A stretch of 64,000 nt of DNA, from the NCBI RefSeq assembly GCF_001618425.1, contig NZ_BDCU01000029.1, positions 186,001 through 250,000 of the forward strand. Direction: 5' to 3'. The DNA comes from Nocardia fusca NBRC 14340 (lineage in GTDB: Bacteria > Actinomycetota > Actinomycetes > Mycobacteriales > Mycobacteriaceae). Each line of letters begins with the position of its first letter. The first letter of the stretch is position 1. Of the stretch, positions 1 to 7,660 are shown one piece after another. The notes under the pieces were generated by a model. The model did not search any database. It had not been told where the DNA came from and saw only the letters and a program-made list of their open reading frames with translations. Position numbers and translations under genes: made by a program.

Positions 1-93
1 CCTGCTCACCTGGATGGTGGCCACATCGACGAGTTCGCCGACCGACCGGTCGTCCCCTGACTGCCGCGTAGGCGGCTGTGCCGTCCGAGTCAT
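1..93 (-). CDS. Putative holin-X-like (phage holin superfamily) membrane protein, N-terminal fragment cut by window edge
   Basis: Only the first 31 codons lie in the window. The ATG at 93 follows a strong AGGAGG ribosome binding site and the frame stays open to base 1. The fragment is polar at first and then carries SVGELVDVATIQVSR, which resembles the helix that opens the actinobacterial holin-X/DUF1469 proteins (typically SxGELV..A..Q.S.LVRDE). Members of that family are small membrane proteins with two or three transmembrane segments and are usually chromosomal housekeeping genes rather than prophage lysis genes. The membrane part lies beyond the edge, so the family call rests on a short similarity. 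Confidence 0.55.
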   Translation of the reverse strand, partial: MTRTAQPPTRQSGDDRSVGELVDVATIQVSR

Positions 94-107
94 GTGCTAC
101 CTCCTGT

Positions 108-129
108 CCGGCGGGCGGATACCCGCCGG
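108..129. terminator. Perfect 8-bp inverted repeat between the MarR gene and the next minus-strand gene
   Basis: Arms CCGGCGGG and CCCGCCGG enclose a 6-base loop. The hairpin follows the stop of the OhrR-like gene by about 60 bases and ends just before the AGGAGG site of the next gene. No T-run follows. It could end the regulator transcript or shape the leader of the downstream gene. Confidence 0.35.
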
Positions 130-190
130 ATCCGGAGCCAAACGACACCGCCACCGGGTGAGAATTCGATCCGGCCTGCGGGCGGCGCCT

Positions 191-631
191 CTAGCCGCGG
201 GCCGCCCGGTTCACGCGGGTCAGGACCGCATGCAGTTCCTCGAGGTCGTCGAGGCCCACACCCAGCCGTTCGACCACCGCCGGCGGGATCTTCTCGGCCT
301 CGGCACGCAGTGCCCGGCCGGCGGGCGTGAGGTCGACGACGAGGTTGCGTTCGTCACGCGGGTCGCGGGTGCGGGTGAGGTAGTCCAGTGCCTCGAGACG
401 TTTGAGCAACGGGGACAGCGTCGGCGAATCCAGTTGGAGCAGTTCGCCGATCTCCTTGACCGACAGCGGCGCGTCGCCCCAGAGGGCGAGCATCACCAGG
501 TACTGCGGATGGGTGAGCTTCATCGGCTCCAGCAGCGGGCGGTAGATCGCCAGCACGGCGCGGTTGGCCAACGCCAGGGCGAAGCACACCTGCCGCTCCA
601 GCCGCAGCGGGTCCTCGCTTGTGCCGTCCAT
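191..631 (-). CDS. MarR-family regulator, OhrR-like peroxide sensor
   Basis: Protein of 146 residues with a winged helix-turn-helix (about residues 30-100; SVKEIGELLQLDSPTLSPLL is the recognition region and DPRDERN the wing). Cys16 sits in LERQVCFALALANRAV, the place of the reactive cysteine of OhrR, which is oxidised by organic hydroperoxides and releases DNA. The usual target, an ohr peroxidase gene, is not next to it; the divergent neighbour is a DUF5313 membrane protein. I chose the ATG at 631 because GAGGAGG lies just upstream and the family N-terminus starts here, although the frame is open further upstream. An AT-rich stretch (about 712-737) in the divergent spacer is the likely promoter and operator area. 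Family is firm; peroxide sensing is inferred from the cysteine. Confidence 0.85.
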   Translation of the reverse strand: MDGTSEDPLRLERQVCFALALANRAVLAIYRPLLEPMKLTHPQYLVMLALWGDAPLSVKEIGELLQLDSPTLSPLLKRLEALDYLTRTRDPRDERNLVVDLTPAGRALRAEAEKIPPAVVERLGVGLDDLEELHAVLTRVNRAARG

Positions 632-793
632 GGACACCTCCTCGGAGATCGGATCATACGTCCGTGCCCCGCCGGGCCTGTGGGAGCCGGGCGGACAGAT
701 AAGTCGTGCACTAATTGTTAGCGTACGATACATTATCGGACAACTGGAGCGGGTGGGTCGTCCGATCGACCACCCGGAGTCGAGGAGCTGCCG

Positions 794-1177
794 ATGCCCG
801 CACGAACAACACCGACCCCCGTGCAGCGGATCCGCTATATCTGCGGCAAATCCTTACCGCCCCCGCTGACGGACTGGGTGCTGGCGGACCTCACCGGCCC
901 CGGAGCCACCCGGCGCTATCTGCTGCGCTTCCTGGTGCCGGTGATCGCGCCGCTGTGCCTGCTCCTCCTGCTGCCCGGGCCGCTGTGGATGCACCTGTCC
1001 ATGATGGGACTGCTCTACATTCCGCTCGCCTACTTCACCGTCGCGCTGCTCTACGTCTACCGTCGCCACCGCCTGGTCCAGCACGGTCTCGACCCCGGCC
1101 TCGCGGACGTGGCGCAACGACGCCGGCGCGCCGGGGACCGCCTGGCCTACGAGCGCCGCTACGGCAGAGCGGCCTAA
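794..1177 (+). CDS. DUF5313 family small membrane protein
   Basis: Protein of 127 residues preceded by GAGGAG. The N-terminal third has the family signature RIRYICGKSLPPPLTDWVL..DLTGPGATRRYLLR, followed by two hydrophobic segments (about 46-66 and 69-92, with LLLLLPGPLW at the first turn). The C-terminal tail is basic (HRLVQHGLDPG then an Arg-rich stretch). DUF5313 proteins are widespread in Mycobacterium, Nocardia and Rhodococcus and have no known function. The gene is divergent from the OhrR-like regulator with about 160 bases between, so shared control is possible but not shown. Confidence 0.8.
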   Translation: MPARTTPTPVQRIRYICGKSLPPPLTDWVLADLTGPGATRRYLLRFLVPVIAPLCLLLLLPGPLWMHLSMMGLLYIPLAYFTVALLYVYRRHRLVQHGLDPGLADVAQRRRRAGDRLAYERRYGRAA

Positions 1178-1427
1178 GGAAGGAGACCGCGTGGTAGGCC
1201 CGCCGAGGGCTGCTCATCGGCGGTGAATCGCTCGACCGGTGCTGTGCCGAGGCCCGCGCACCGGGCGGCCGGCTGCGCGAGATCCGACGGATCATGAGCC
1301 ATGACAACTCCCCCGGGATGTGGGACGACGCCCCGATGCCCGGAATCCGACCCGGGCACAGCGTTCGGGAAGGTCGTGCTCGCGCCGCTGCCGTGGTCGC
1401 GGCCATACCGGTCGGACGCCCCGGTTT
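1178..1427. other. 250-base spacer with no supported gene
   Basis: A GTG at 1191 behind AAGGAGA opens only an 11-codon frame. From 1204 to about 1375 a plus-strand frame with high third-position GC runs without a good start; it could be the remnant of a small gene or chance. The MFS gene ends convergently at 1428. Confidence 0.4.
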
Positions 1428-2864
1428 TCAGCCGGTGCGCTGCGAACTCAGCGGGGCGGCGATATCTTCCAGCGATTGCCGCTCGGCGCGCACGCCGAAG
1501 AGCAGCTCGACGATTCCGCCGAGCATCATCGTGACCGCGCCGATGGTGAAGGCCAGCGCGGTGCGACCAGGGTCGCCGTCACCCGTGAGCTCCGCGAAAA
1601 CCAGTGGTCCCGCGATACCGCCCGCGGCGGTGCCCAGGGCGAAGAAGAACGCGATGGCCATCGCCCTGGTCTCCATCGGGAAGATCTCGCTCACCGTCAG
1701 GTAGGCCGAACTCGCGCCGCAGGACGCCACGAACAGCACCGCCGTCCAGCACGCGGTGAGCGTGACGGCGGTGAGGTCGCCGCGTACCAGCAGTAAGGCG
1801 GTGAGCAGCAACAGCACTCCCGATCCCAGATAGGAACCCGCGATCATGGGTTTGCGGCCGACGGTGTCGAAATAGCGGCCGAGCAGCAGCGGCCCGAAGA
1901 AACTGCCCAGGCACATGACGGCATAGAAGTAGCCGGTGCGATCGCTGGGTACGTCGAATGATTCACCGAGGATTACGGCGAAATTGAAGGTGACCGCGTT
2001 GTAGAGGAACGCCTGGCCGATGAACAGCGCCAGCCCGAGTACGCTGCGGCGCGGATACTTCCGGAACATGACCGAGGCGATCTCGCCGAACCGGGTGGAA
2101 CGCCGTTGCCGCACCTCGATGGTCTCCGCCACCGGTGGCAGGTCGGCACCGGTGTCCCGGCGCACCTGTTCCTCCACTGCGTCGACCAGCTCCTCGGCCT
2201 GCCGGTCACGGCCGTGGATGAACATCCACCGGGGACTTTCCGGTACCTGCCGACGCACCACGAGCACCAGCAGCCCGAAGAGCACGCCCATGCCGAACAT
2301 GAGGCGCCAGCCGATATCCGGCGCGAACAGTTGCGGATTCAGCGCGGCCACCGAGAGCAACGCGCCGCCGGAGGCGCCCAGCCAATAGGTGCCGTTGATG
2401 ACGATATCGATCCGGCCGCGGTATCTGCTGGGAATCAGTTCGTCGATCGCGGAATTGATGGCCGCGTACTCACCACCGATGCCGAGTCCGGTGAGGAACC
2501 GGAACAGGACGAACCACCAGACCGAGAAGGAGAACGCGGTCATGGCGGTGGCCACGAGATACACCACCAGCGTGACGATGAACAATTTCTTGCGGCCGTA
2601 GCGGTCGGTCATCCGGCCGAAGACCAGCGCCCCGATACACGCGCCCGCCACATACATTGCCGCCGCGAGCCCGGACACCTGCGCCGACGAAATGGCCAGA
2701 CCACTGTCGGGCTCGGACAGTTTCGCCGCGACACTGCCGACGACGGTGACCTCGAAACCGTCGATGATCCACACCGAGCCGAGCCCGATCACGATCATCC
2801 AGTGCCACCGTGCCCAGGGGAGCCGGTCGAGGCGGGCCGGGGTCCGGGTACGCACCGTCGCCAT
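1428..2864 (-). CDS. MFS transporter, sugar-porter/metabolite:H+ symporter type
   Basis: Protein of 478 residues with about twelve membrane segments. The first begins at WHWMIVIGLGSVWIIDGFE. The loop 2-3 signature GRMTDRYGRKKLF, its second-half counterpart GRYFDTVGRKPM, and PESPRW after helix 6 place it with the sugar porter branch. The central cytoplasmic loop (about residues 220-270) is charged. It would act as a proton-coupled carrier in the cytoplasmic membrane; the substrate cannot be read from sequence. The ATG at 2864 was chosen because the family N-terminus starts here; a longer antisense-like extension upstream lies over the divergent permease gene and was dropped. A weak GGGAAGA precedes the start. 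Confidence 0.88.
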   Translation of the reverse strand: MATVRTRTPARLDRLPWARWHWMIVIGLGSVWIIDGFEVTVVGSVAAKLSEPDSGLAISSAQVSGLAAAMYVAGACIGALVFGRMTDRYGRKKLFIVTLVVYLVATAMTAFSFSVWWFVLFRFLTGLGIGGEYAAINSAIDELIPSRYRGRIDIVINGTYWLGASGGALLSVAALNPQLFAPDIGWRLMFGMGVLFGLLVLVVRRQVPESPRWMFIHGRDRQAEELVDAVEEQVRRDTGADLPPVAETIEVRQRRSTRFGEIASVMFRKYPRRSVLGLALFIGQAFLYNAVTFNFAVILGESFDVPSDRTGYFYAVMCLGSFFGPLLLGRYFDTVGRKPMIAGSYLGSGVLLLLTALLLVRGDLTAVTLTACWTAVLFVASCGASSAYLTVSEIFPMETRAMAIAFFFALGTAAGGIAGPLVFAELTGDGDPGRTALAFTIGAVTMMLGGIVELLFGVRAERQSLEDIAAPLSSQRTG

Positions 2865-2963
2865 GGGGCGGGTCTTCCCGCTCGCGGAAACGGCAAACCC
2901 GGGCACGCGCACGGGTGGGCGAAGCCACTGGTGAGAGCGGCGCGCGGCGGGTATACGGGCGCT

Positions 2964-4283
2964 ATGGCGACCACGTTGCGGCGCACTGTGCCCACCCACC
3001 TGCTGTACTTCTTCGTACTCGGTGACGTACTGGGCGCCGGGGTATACGTACTGATCGGCGACATCGCCGCGCAATCGGGTGGCGCGGTGTGGGCGCCGCT
3101 GCTCACCGCGCTCGTACTGGCCTGCCTCACCGCGGGCTCGTACGCGGAACTGGCCACCCGGTTTCCGCAGGCGGGCGGCTCGGCCCACTACGTGACCCGA
3201 GCGCTCGGGCCGGCCGCGGGCGCCTTCATCGGCTTCTGCATGCTCGCGGCGGGCGTCGTCTCGGTCGGGGCGCTGGCGCGCGGCTTCGCCTCGGATTACC
3301 TGGCCGAACTGATCACCCTGCCCACCGCGGCCGTCGTCGTACTGTTCCTGGGCGCACTCGCCCTGCTCAACATCCGCGGTGTCAAGGAATCGCTCGGCGC
3401 GAACGTGGTCGCCACGGCGGTCGAGGTCGGCGGGCTGCTCCTGATCATCGGTCTCGGCGCCTGGGTTCTCGTCCGCGGCGACGGAGAGCCGGGCCGGCTC
3501 GTCGAGCTGGGCACCGCCGAGCACGGCGCGGTCGGGGCGACCCTCGCGGGTGCGGTACTCGCCTACTACTCGTTCGTCGGGTTCGAGACCTCGGTGAACC
3601 TCGCCGAGGAGGTACGGGATCCGCGCCGGGCCTACCCGCGGGCACTGTTCGGCGCGCTGCTGACCGCGGGTCTGGTGTACGTGCTGCTCGGGGTGGTCGC
3701 GGGGGCGGTCGTGCCCACCGAGGTCCTGGCGGAGTCGAGCGGTCCGCTACTGGAGGTGGTCCGGGTGGCCGGCGGGGTGCCGGAGCGCCTGTTCGCCGTG
3801 ATCGCGCTGGTGGCGGTCGCCAACGGCGCACTGCTGACCGGCATCATGGCCTCCCGGCTCGCCTACGGGATGGCCCGCGACGGTCTGCTGCCCGGGATCC
3901 TGGCCCGGCTTCTTCCACGCCGCCGGACCCCCTGGGTGGCCGTACTCGCGACCACGACTCTCTCGCTGCTGCTGGCGCTGACCGGCGAGATCGCGGCCCT
4001 CGCCGAAACCCTGGTCCTGCTCCTGCTGGTCGTGTTCGCGGCGGTCAACGCGGCCGTGCTCCTGCTGCGCCGGGAACCGGAGGGCACGGGCGGGTTCCGC
4101 GTCCCGACCGTGGTGCCCTGGCTCGGCCTGGCGTCCTGCCTTTTCCTGTTCACGCGGATCGACGGTGCGGTGTGGCTGCGCGGACTGATCCTGCTGGGAC
4201 TCGGTCTGGTGGTGGGCGGTGCGCAGTTCGTCCCCGCGCGCCGGACCCCCGAATCCGGGCCGACGCACTCCGAAATGCGGTGA
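2964..4283 (+). CDS. APC-family amino acid/polyamine permease
   Basis: Protein of 439 residues with about twelve membrane segments. TM1 contains LGDVLGAGVYVLIGDIAAQSG, the broken-helix G-x-G motif that contacts substrate in APC carriers. TM2-3 has AELATRFPQAGGSAHYV and TM6 has YYSFVGFETSVNLAEEVRDP, both typical of cationic amino acid or YjeH-type exporters. The exact substrate is unknown. It is divergent from the MFS gene with a 99-base spacer. The ribosome binding site is weak; the ATG at 2964 is the first that matches family length. The gene ends 33 bases from the convergent LigD-type gene. Confidence 0.88.
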   Translation: MATTLRRTVPTHLLYFFVLGDVLGAGVYVLIGDIAAQSGGAVWAPLLTALVLACLTAGSYAELATRFPQAGGSAHYVTRALGPAAGAFIGFCMLAAGVVSVGALARGFASDYLAELITLPTAAVVVLFLGALALLNIRGVKESLGANVVATAVEVGGLLLIIGLGAWVLVRGDGEPGRLVELGTAEHGAVGATLAGAVLAYYSFVGFETSVNLAEEVRDPRRAYPRALFGALLTAGLVYVLLGVVAGAVVPTEVLAESSGPLLEVVRVAGGVPERLFAVIALVAVANGALLTGIMASRLAYGMARDGLLPGILARLLPRRRTPWVAVLATTTLSLLLALTGEIAALAETLVLLLLVVFAAVNAAVLLLRREPEGTGGFRVPTVVPWLGLASCLFLFTRIDGAVWLRGLILLGLGLVVGGAQFVPARRTPESGPTHSEMR

Positions 4284-4316
4284 CCGCCAACGGTTCCTGT
4301 CCGTGAGTCGGCGCCG

Positions 4317-5270
4317 TCAGGGAGTCCTGCGGGCCCGGGCCCGCCGTTTACCCTCGTGCATCGCCTGGACCCGGGGGATCGGGATCGTATGGCCTTCGGC
4401 GATCAGATCGGCCGGAATCGCCTGCGGTTCGGGCATGGTGGCCGACCAGGGGTCGGTATCCGCCAACAGCGCCGGCACCGTCCGAATCGTGAAGTCCGCC
4501 GGCGTCACCTCCTCGAGATCGGACCAGGCGAGCGGGAACGAGACGGGAACGCCGGGGCGGATACGCGGGCTGTAGGCCGCGACGACGGTCGCGCCGCCCG
4601 TGCGTGTCGGGTCGAGGAAGACCTTGCCCCCGCGGTCCTCCTTGATGAACGCGGTGGTGGCGAAACCGGGATCCAGGCGCTCGGCCCTTGCCGCGATCGC
4701 CCGGGTCGCCGCGGCCGCGTCCTCGTGGCGGGTACCCGGCGCGATCGGCACGAACACATGGGCTCCCTTGGCGCCGCTGGTCTTCACCGCGCCGGTCAAC
4801 CCGGCGTCCGTCAACGCCACCCGGATCAACTGTGCCGCCTCCGCCGCGTGCCGGAAGGCCTGCCCGGGTGACGGGTCGAGGTCGAGGACGAGATGCGTCG
4901 GCGCCGTTCCGGGATCGGAAGTGACCAGAGTCGGGTGGTATTCGACAGCGCGCTGGTTACCGAACCACAGCAGGGTCGGCATATCGTCGCACAGCGCATA
5001 GGAGATCTCGCGCCGCGAACTCTCCGCCCAGACCGTCGTCCGCCGGACCCACTCGGGCGTGTACTTCGGCAGGTTCTTCTGCATGAACGGCTCCTGCCCC
5101 GGCCGGACGCGGACCACCGACAGCGGGCGGTCCCGCAGTACCCGCACCAGGCGCTCCCCGACCGCCTCCAGGTAGTCCAGCAGGTCTCGCTTGGTCGCCT
5201 CGGCGCCGTCGAACAGCGGCTGATCCGGATTCGTCACCGGAACCCCGCGGCGGACCTCGTCACCGGTCAT
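4317..5270 (-). CDS. Stand-alone LigD-type polymerase/primase domain protein (NHEJ)
   Basis: Protein of 317 residues that matches the archaeo-eukaryotic primase-like polymerase domain of bacterial LigD, without ligase or phosphoesterase modules. Visible motifs: HLVLDLDPSPG with the catalytic Asp pair, VKTSGAKGAHVFVP with the nucleotide-binding Ser/Lys/His, and GKVFLDPTRTGGATVVAAYS near the third acidic residue. These enzymes add ribo- or deoxyribonucleotides at DNA ends during Ku-dependent end joining. No ku gene or full LigD is in the window. The ATG at 5270 is preceded by GGTGAGG; family homology starts shortly after it. An ATP-dependent ligase (LigB type) lies 24 kb away and is probably unrelated functionally. 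Confidence 0.88.
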   Translation of the reverse strand: MTGDEVRRGVPVTNPDQPLFDGAEATKRDLLDYLEAVGERLVRVLRDRPLSVVRVRPGQEPFMQKNLPKYTPEWVRRTTVWAESSRREISYALCDDMPTLLWFGNQRAVEYHPTLVTSDPGTAPTHLVLDLDPSPGQAFRHAAEAAQLIRVALTDAGLTGAVKTSGAKGAHVFVPIAPGTRHEDAAAATRAIAARAERLDPGFATTAFIKEDRGGKVFLDPTRTGGATVVAAYSPRIRPGVPVSFPLAWSDLEEVTPADFTIRTVPALLADTDPWSATMPEPQAIPADLIAEGHTIPIPRVQAMHEGKRRARARRTP

Positions 5271-5713
5271 CGCCTCACCATGCCCGCCGGCGGCACCGCG
5301 GTCAACCACGGGCCGCCCACCGCGGCGGCCACCCGGACCCGCCGCGCACCCGGTTCCCGGACCGGACGGCCGCGACAGCGCGAAGGACCATATTTCGGTT
5401 GCGCACCGCGCGCACGATCCGGATCGTTGCCCTGTGCCCCCACGAACCCCGATACCGACTCCGCCCAACTCCCACCCACCCGAAGAACGCCCGGACCTCA
5501 CCGGCTGGCGGCGCCGGCACGCCCGGCGCTCGTCGAACGCCGCCCGGCCGATCCCGTCCGGTAAGCAGTACCGCCGCAAGCAGAAGCACTCGAAACACCA
5601 GGATCCCGACGCCCGCCGGTGACGGCGGGCCGACCGGTCCGCGAAACATCCGGTGCCGCAATCACGATGTCCGGACAACGCGCTTTCCCATTTCCCGGCC
5701 CATCGGAGCAGCT
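5271..5713. other. 443-base spacer between LigD-type gene and a small plus-strand gene
   Basis: Mostly GC-rich sequence with no recognisable family. It holds one candidate small plus-strand frame (5434-5622) listed separately. A minus-strand frame over the same stretch encodes a possible hydrophobic segment, but its third positions are less GC-rich, so I do not call it. Confidence 0.4.
5434..5622 (+). CDS. Candidate small basic protein, weakly supported
   Basis: Frame of 62 residues from a GTG, rich in Arg, Lys and Pro and ending in GKQYRRKQKHSKHQDPDARR. From residue 17 on, nearly all codons end in G or C, as in true genes here. Against it: no clear ribosome binding site, no family I recognise, and a proline-heavy start with poorer codon use. 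It could also be the tail of a decayed gene. Confidence 0.25.
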   Translation: MPPRTPIPTPPNSHPPEERPDLTGWRRRHARRSSNAARPIPSGKQYRRKQKHSKHQDPDARR

Positions 5714-5899
5714 ATGAGCGACACCACCCGGCGCGACACCCTGTGGATGCGTGCGGACCTGCGACACGCCTGCCGGCTCCTCGGACTCGACGACCGGCAC
5801 GGTGCCTGGATCGCCCGCGAGTTCGCCCCCTGGGCGGCCGGATATCTCGCACGCCGGGTAACCCTCGAACTCCGCCACCGGGACGCGGACGCGGCCTGA
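5714..5899 (+). CDS. Small hypothetical protein (61 residues)
   Basis: Short frame with very strong third-position GC bias and a GGAGC ribosome binding site 6 bases before the ATG. The product is helical-looking and acidic/basic mixed (RADLRHACRLLGLDDRHGAW), with no membrane segment or signal peptide. I do not recognise a family. It sits 49 bases upstream of the PhoD-type gene on the same strand and may share its transcript. Confidence 0.55.
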   Translation: MSDTTRRDTLWMRADLRHACRLLGLDDRHGAWIAREFAPWAAGYLARRVTLELRHRDADAA

Positions 5900-5948
5900 G
5901 GTCTCCCCGATTTGCCGAAATCCGCCCGATCGGCTGTGATCGGAAAAC

Positions 5949-7595
5949 GTGAGCGGAAACGGCAGCGTTTCGAACATCGGGGTCCCGATCGCACTGGACC
6001 GCCGGACCGTACTACGCGCGGGGGCGGTGACCGCCGCGGCAGCCGCGTTACCCGTCCCGACCGCGTATGCGGCGAGCCCGGTGTTCGGGCACGGCGTCGC
6101 CTCCGGTGATCCGCTCCCCGACGGCGTCATCCTCTGGACCCGGGTGACCGTCGGGCCACAGGCCCTGCCGGGATCGGGAATCGGCGCCCCGGCCACGGTC
6201 CGGTGGGAGATCGCCGAGGACGCCGGGTTCACCACGGTGGTCGCCGCCGGCTCGCTCACCGCGGACGCGGACTCCGATCACACGGTGAAAGTGGACGTAC
6301 GCGGTCTGGGCCCGGCGCACGACTACCACTACCGGTTCCATGCCCTCGGCGCGACGTCGCCGACCGGCCGGACCCGCACCGCCCCGGCCGATGCGGACTC
6401 CCCCGCCCGGCTGCGTTTCGGTGTGGTCTCCTGCGCCAACTGGGAAGCGGGGTATTTCGCCGCCTACCGCCACCTCGCCGCCCGCGACGATCTCGACGCC
6501 GTCGTCCACCTGGGCGATTACCTCTACGAATACCGCTCCGGATCCTTCGCCGGCCGCGCCGGGACGGTCCGGCAGCACGAGCCGGTGCACGAAATCGTCT
6601 CGCTCGCCGACTACCGGATCCGGCACGGGCAGTACAAAACCGACCCCGATCTCATGGCCCTGCACGCGCGGGTGCCGTTCATCTGTACCTGGGACGACCA
6701 CGAATCCGCGAACAACGCCTGGTCCGGCGGCGCGGAGAACCACGACCCCGCGTCCGAGGGCAGCTGGGCGGATCGGCGCGCCGCCGCGACCCGCGCGTAC
6801 GTGGAATGGATGCCGGTCCGGCTGCACACCACGGCCGGAGAGACCCGGATCTACCGCCGGCTGCGGTTCGGCACTCTCGCCGAACTGTCGATGCTGGATC
6901 TGCGCAGCTACCGGGACAGGCAACCCGAGCGCGGCACCCGGGAAGGTGACGACCCGGCCCGTACGATGACCGGCGCGCGCCAGATGGAATGGCTCACCGC
7001 CGGATTGGTTTCCGGCTCCGCGCGGTGGCAGGTGGTCGGTAATTCGGTCATGATCACGCCGCTGGCTTTCCCACCGCTGGACCCCGCGACCACCGCGGCG
7101 GTCACCGAAGTAATCGGTATCCCCCGCGAGGGTCCGGCGCCCAACACCGACCAGTGGGACGGCTACCCCGCCGACCGCCGCCGCCTCCTCCAGGCCCTCA
7201 CCGACCGCGGCGTCGGCGACGTCGTCTTCCTCACCGGCGATATCCACAGCTCCTGGGCCTCCGATGTCCCGCTCGACGGCGCGCGATACCCGGGCGGCCC
7301 CACCGCCGGAGCCGAATTCGTGGTCCCGTCGGTGACCTCCGCCGGAATCGGGGATCTGCTTCCGACCCCGCCGCGCACGGCTTCGGTCACGCTCGCGGAG
7401 TCGGTGCGGGCGCTCAACCCGCACATCCGCTACACCGAGCTCGATTCCCACGGCTACGGCGTGGTCGAACTCGTGCCCGACCGGGTGCGGATGGAGTGGT
7501 ACTACGTCGGTGATGTCACCGACGCAGGCACCGGCGTCCGAGTAGCGGCCGCCTGGGAACTGCCCCACGGCGGCCGCCTCCGGCCGGGCGGATGA
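5949..7595 (+). CDS. PhoD-like alkaline phosphatase/phosphodiesterase, Tat-exported
   Basis: Protein of 548 residues. Near the N-terminus LDRRTVLRAGAV is a twin-arginine signal followed by an Ala-rich hydrophobic stretch and a likely cleavage site after AYA. An N-terminal fibronectin-like domain (GHGVASGDPLPDGVILWTR) precedes the metallophosphatase core, with metal-binding motifs VVHLGDYLYEY, CTWDDHESANN and LTGDIHSSW in the expected order. PhoD enzymes hydrolyse phosphate mono- and diesters outside the membrane using Ca/Fe and are often induced by phosphate starvation; no Pho box was identified. The start is a GTG at 5949 with a poor ribosome binding site, so a nearby start cannot be excluded. 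Confidence 0.9.
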   Translation: MSGNGSVSNIGVPIALDRRTVLRAGAVTAAAAALPVPTAYAASPVFGHGVASGDPLPDGVILWTRVTVGPQALPGSGIGAPATVRWEIAEDAGFTTVVAAGSLTADADSDHTVKVDVRGLGPAHDYHYRFHALGATSPTGRTRTAPADADSPARLRFGVVSCANWEAGYFAAYRHLAARDDLDAVVHLGDYLYEYRSGSFAGRAGTVRQHEPVHEIVSLADYRIRHGQYKTDPDLMALHARVPFICTWDDHESANNAWSGGAENHDPASEGSWADRRAAATRAYVEWMPVRLHTTAGETRIYRRLRFGTLAELSMLDLRSYRDRQPERGTREGDDPARTMTGARQMEWLTAGLVSGSARWQVVGNSVMITPLAFPPLDPATTAAVTEVIGIPREGPAPNTDQWDGYPADRRRLLQALTDRGVGDVVFLTGDIHSSWASDVPLDGARYPGGPTAGAEFVVPSVTSAGIGDLLPTPPRTASVTLAESVRALNPHIRYTELDSHGYGVVELVPDRVRMEWYYVGDVTDAGTGVRVAAAWELPHGGRLRPGG

Positions 7596-7638
7596 ACACA
7601 GTTCGGATCACGGTCTTATTAATCATTCCCTCGTGACC

Positions 7639-7659
7639 GCGGCATTGTTTCAATGCCGC
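7639..7659. promoter_or_regulatory. Perfect 9-bp palindrome abutting the ssuA-like start codon
   Basis: Arms GCGGCATTG and CAATGCCGC flank TTT and end one base before the ATG at 7661, exactly where a ribosome binding site would be expected and none is seen. Upstream (about 7615-7630) is an AT-rich stretch that can serve as promoter. The element may be a repressor operator, an RNA hairpin that hides the start, or both. Confidence 0.55.
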
Positions 7660-7660
7660 T

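Noticed and set aside
1..93. Prophage suggested by a holin-like fragment
   Set aside because: Holin-X-like proteins are usual chromosomal genes in actinobacteria, and no other phage gene, integrase or att site is present.
2106..2963. N-terminal extension of the APC permease frame and, on the other strand, of the MFS frame (2865-3524)
   Set aside because: Each extension lies over the other gene and lacks membrane-protein character. The two true starts lie on either side of a normal divergent promoter region.
3089..4306. 405-codon Arg/Gly-rich plus-strand frame within the APC permease
   Set aside because: Out-of-frame shadow without any recognisable domain.
5302..5661. Small minus-strand membrane protein in the LigD-PhoD spacer
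   Set aside because: There is a hydrophobic stretch, but third codon positions are less GC-rich than in the opposite frame and no ribosome binding site is seen.
6048..7568. 506-codon minus-strand frame opposite the PhoD-type gene
   Set aside because: Antisense shadow; the plus-strand protein has a Tat signal and all metal-binding motifs.
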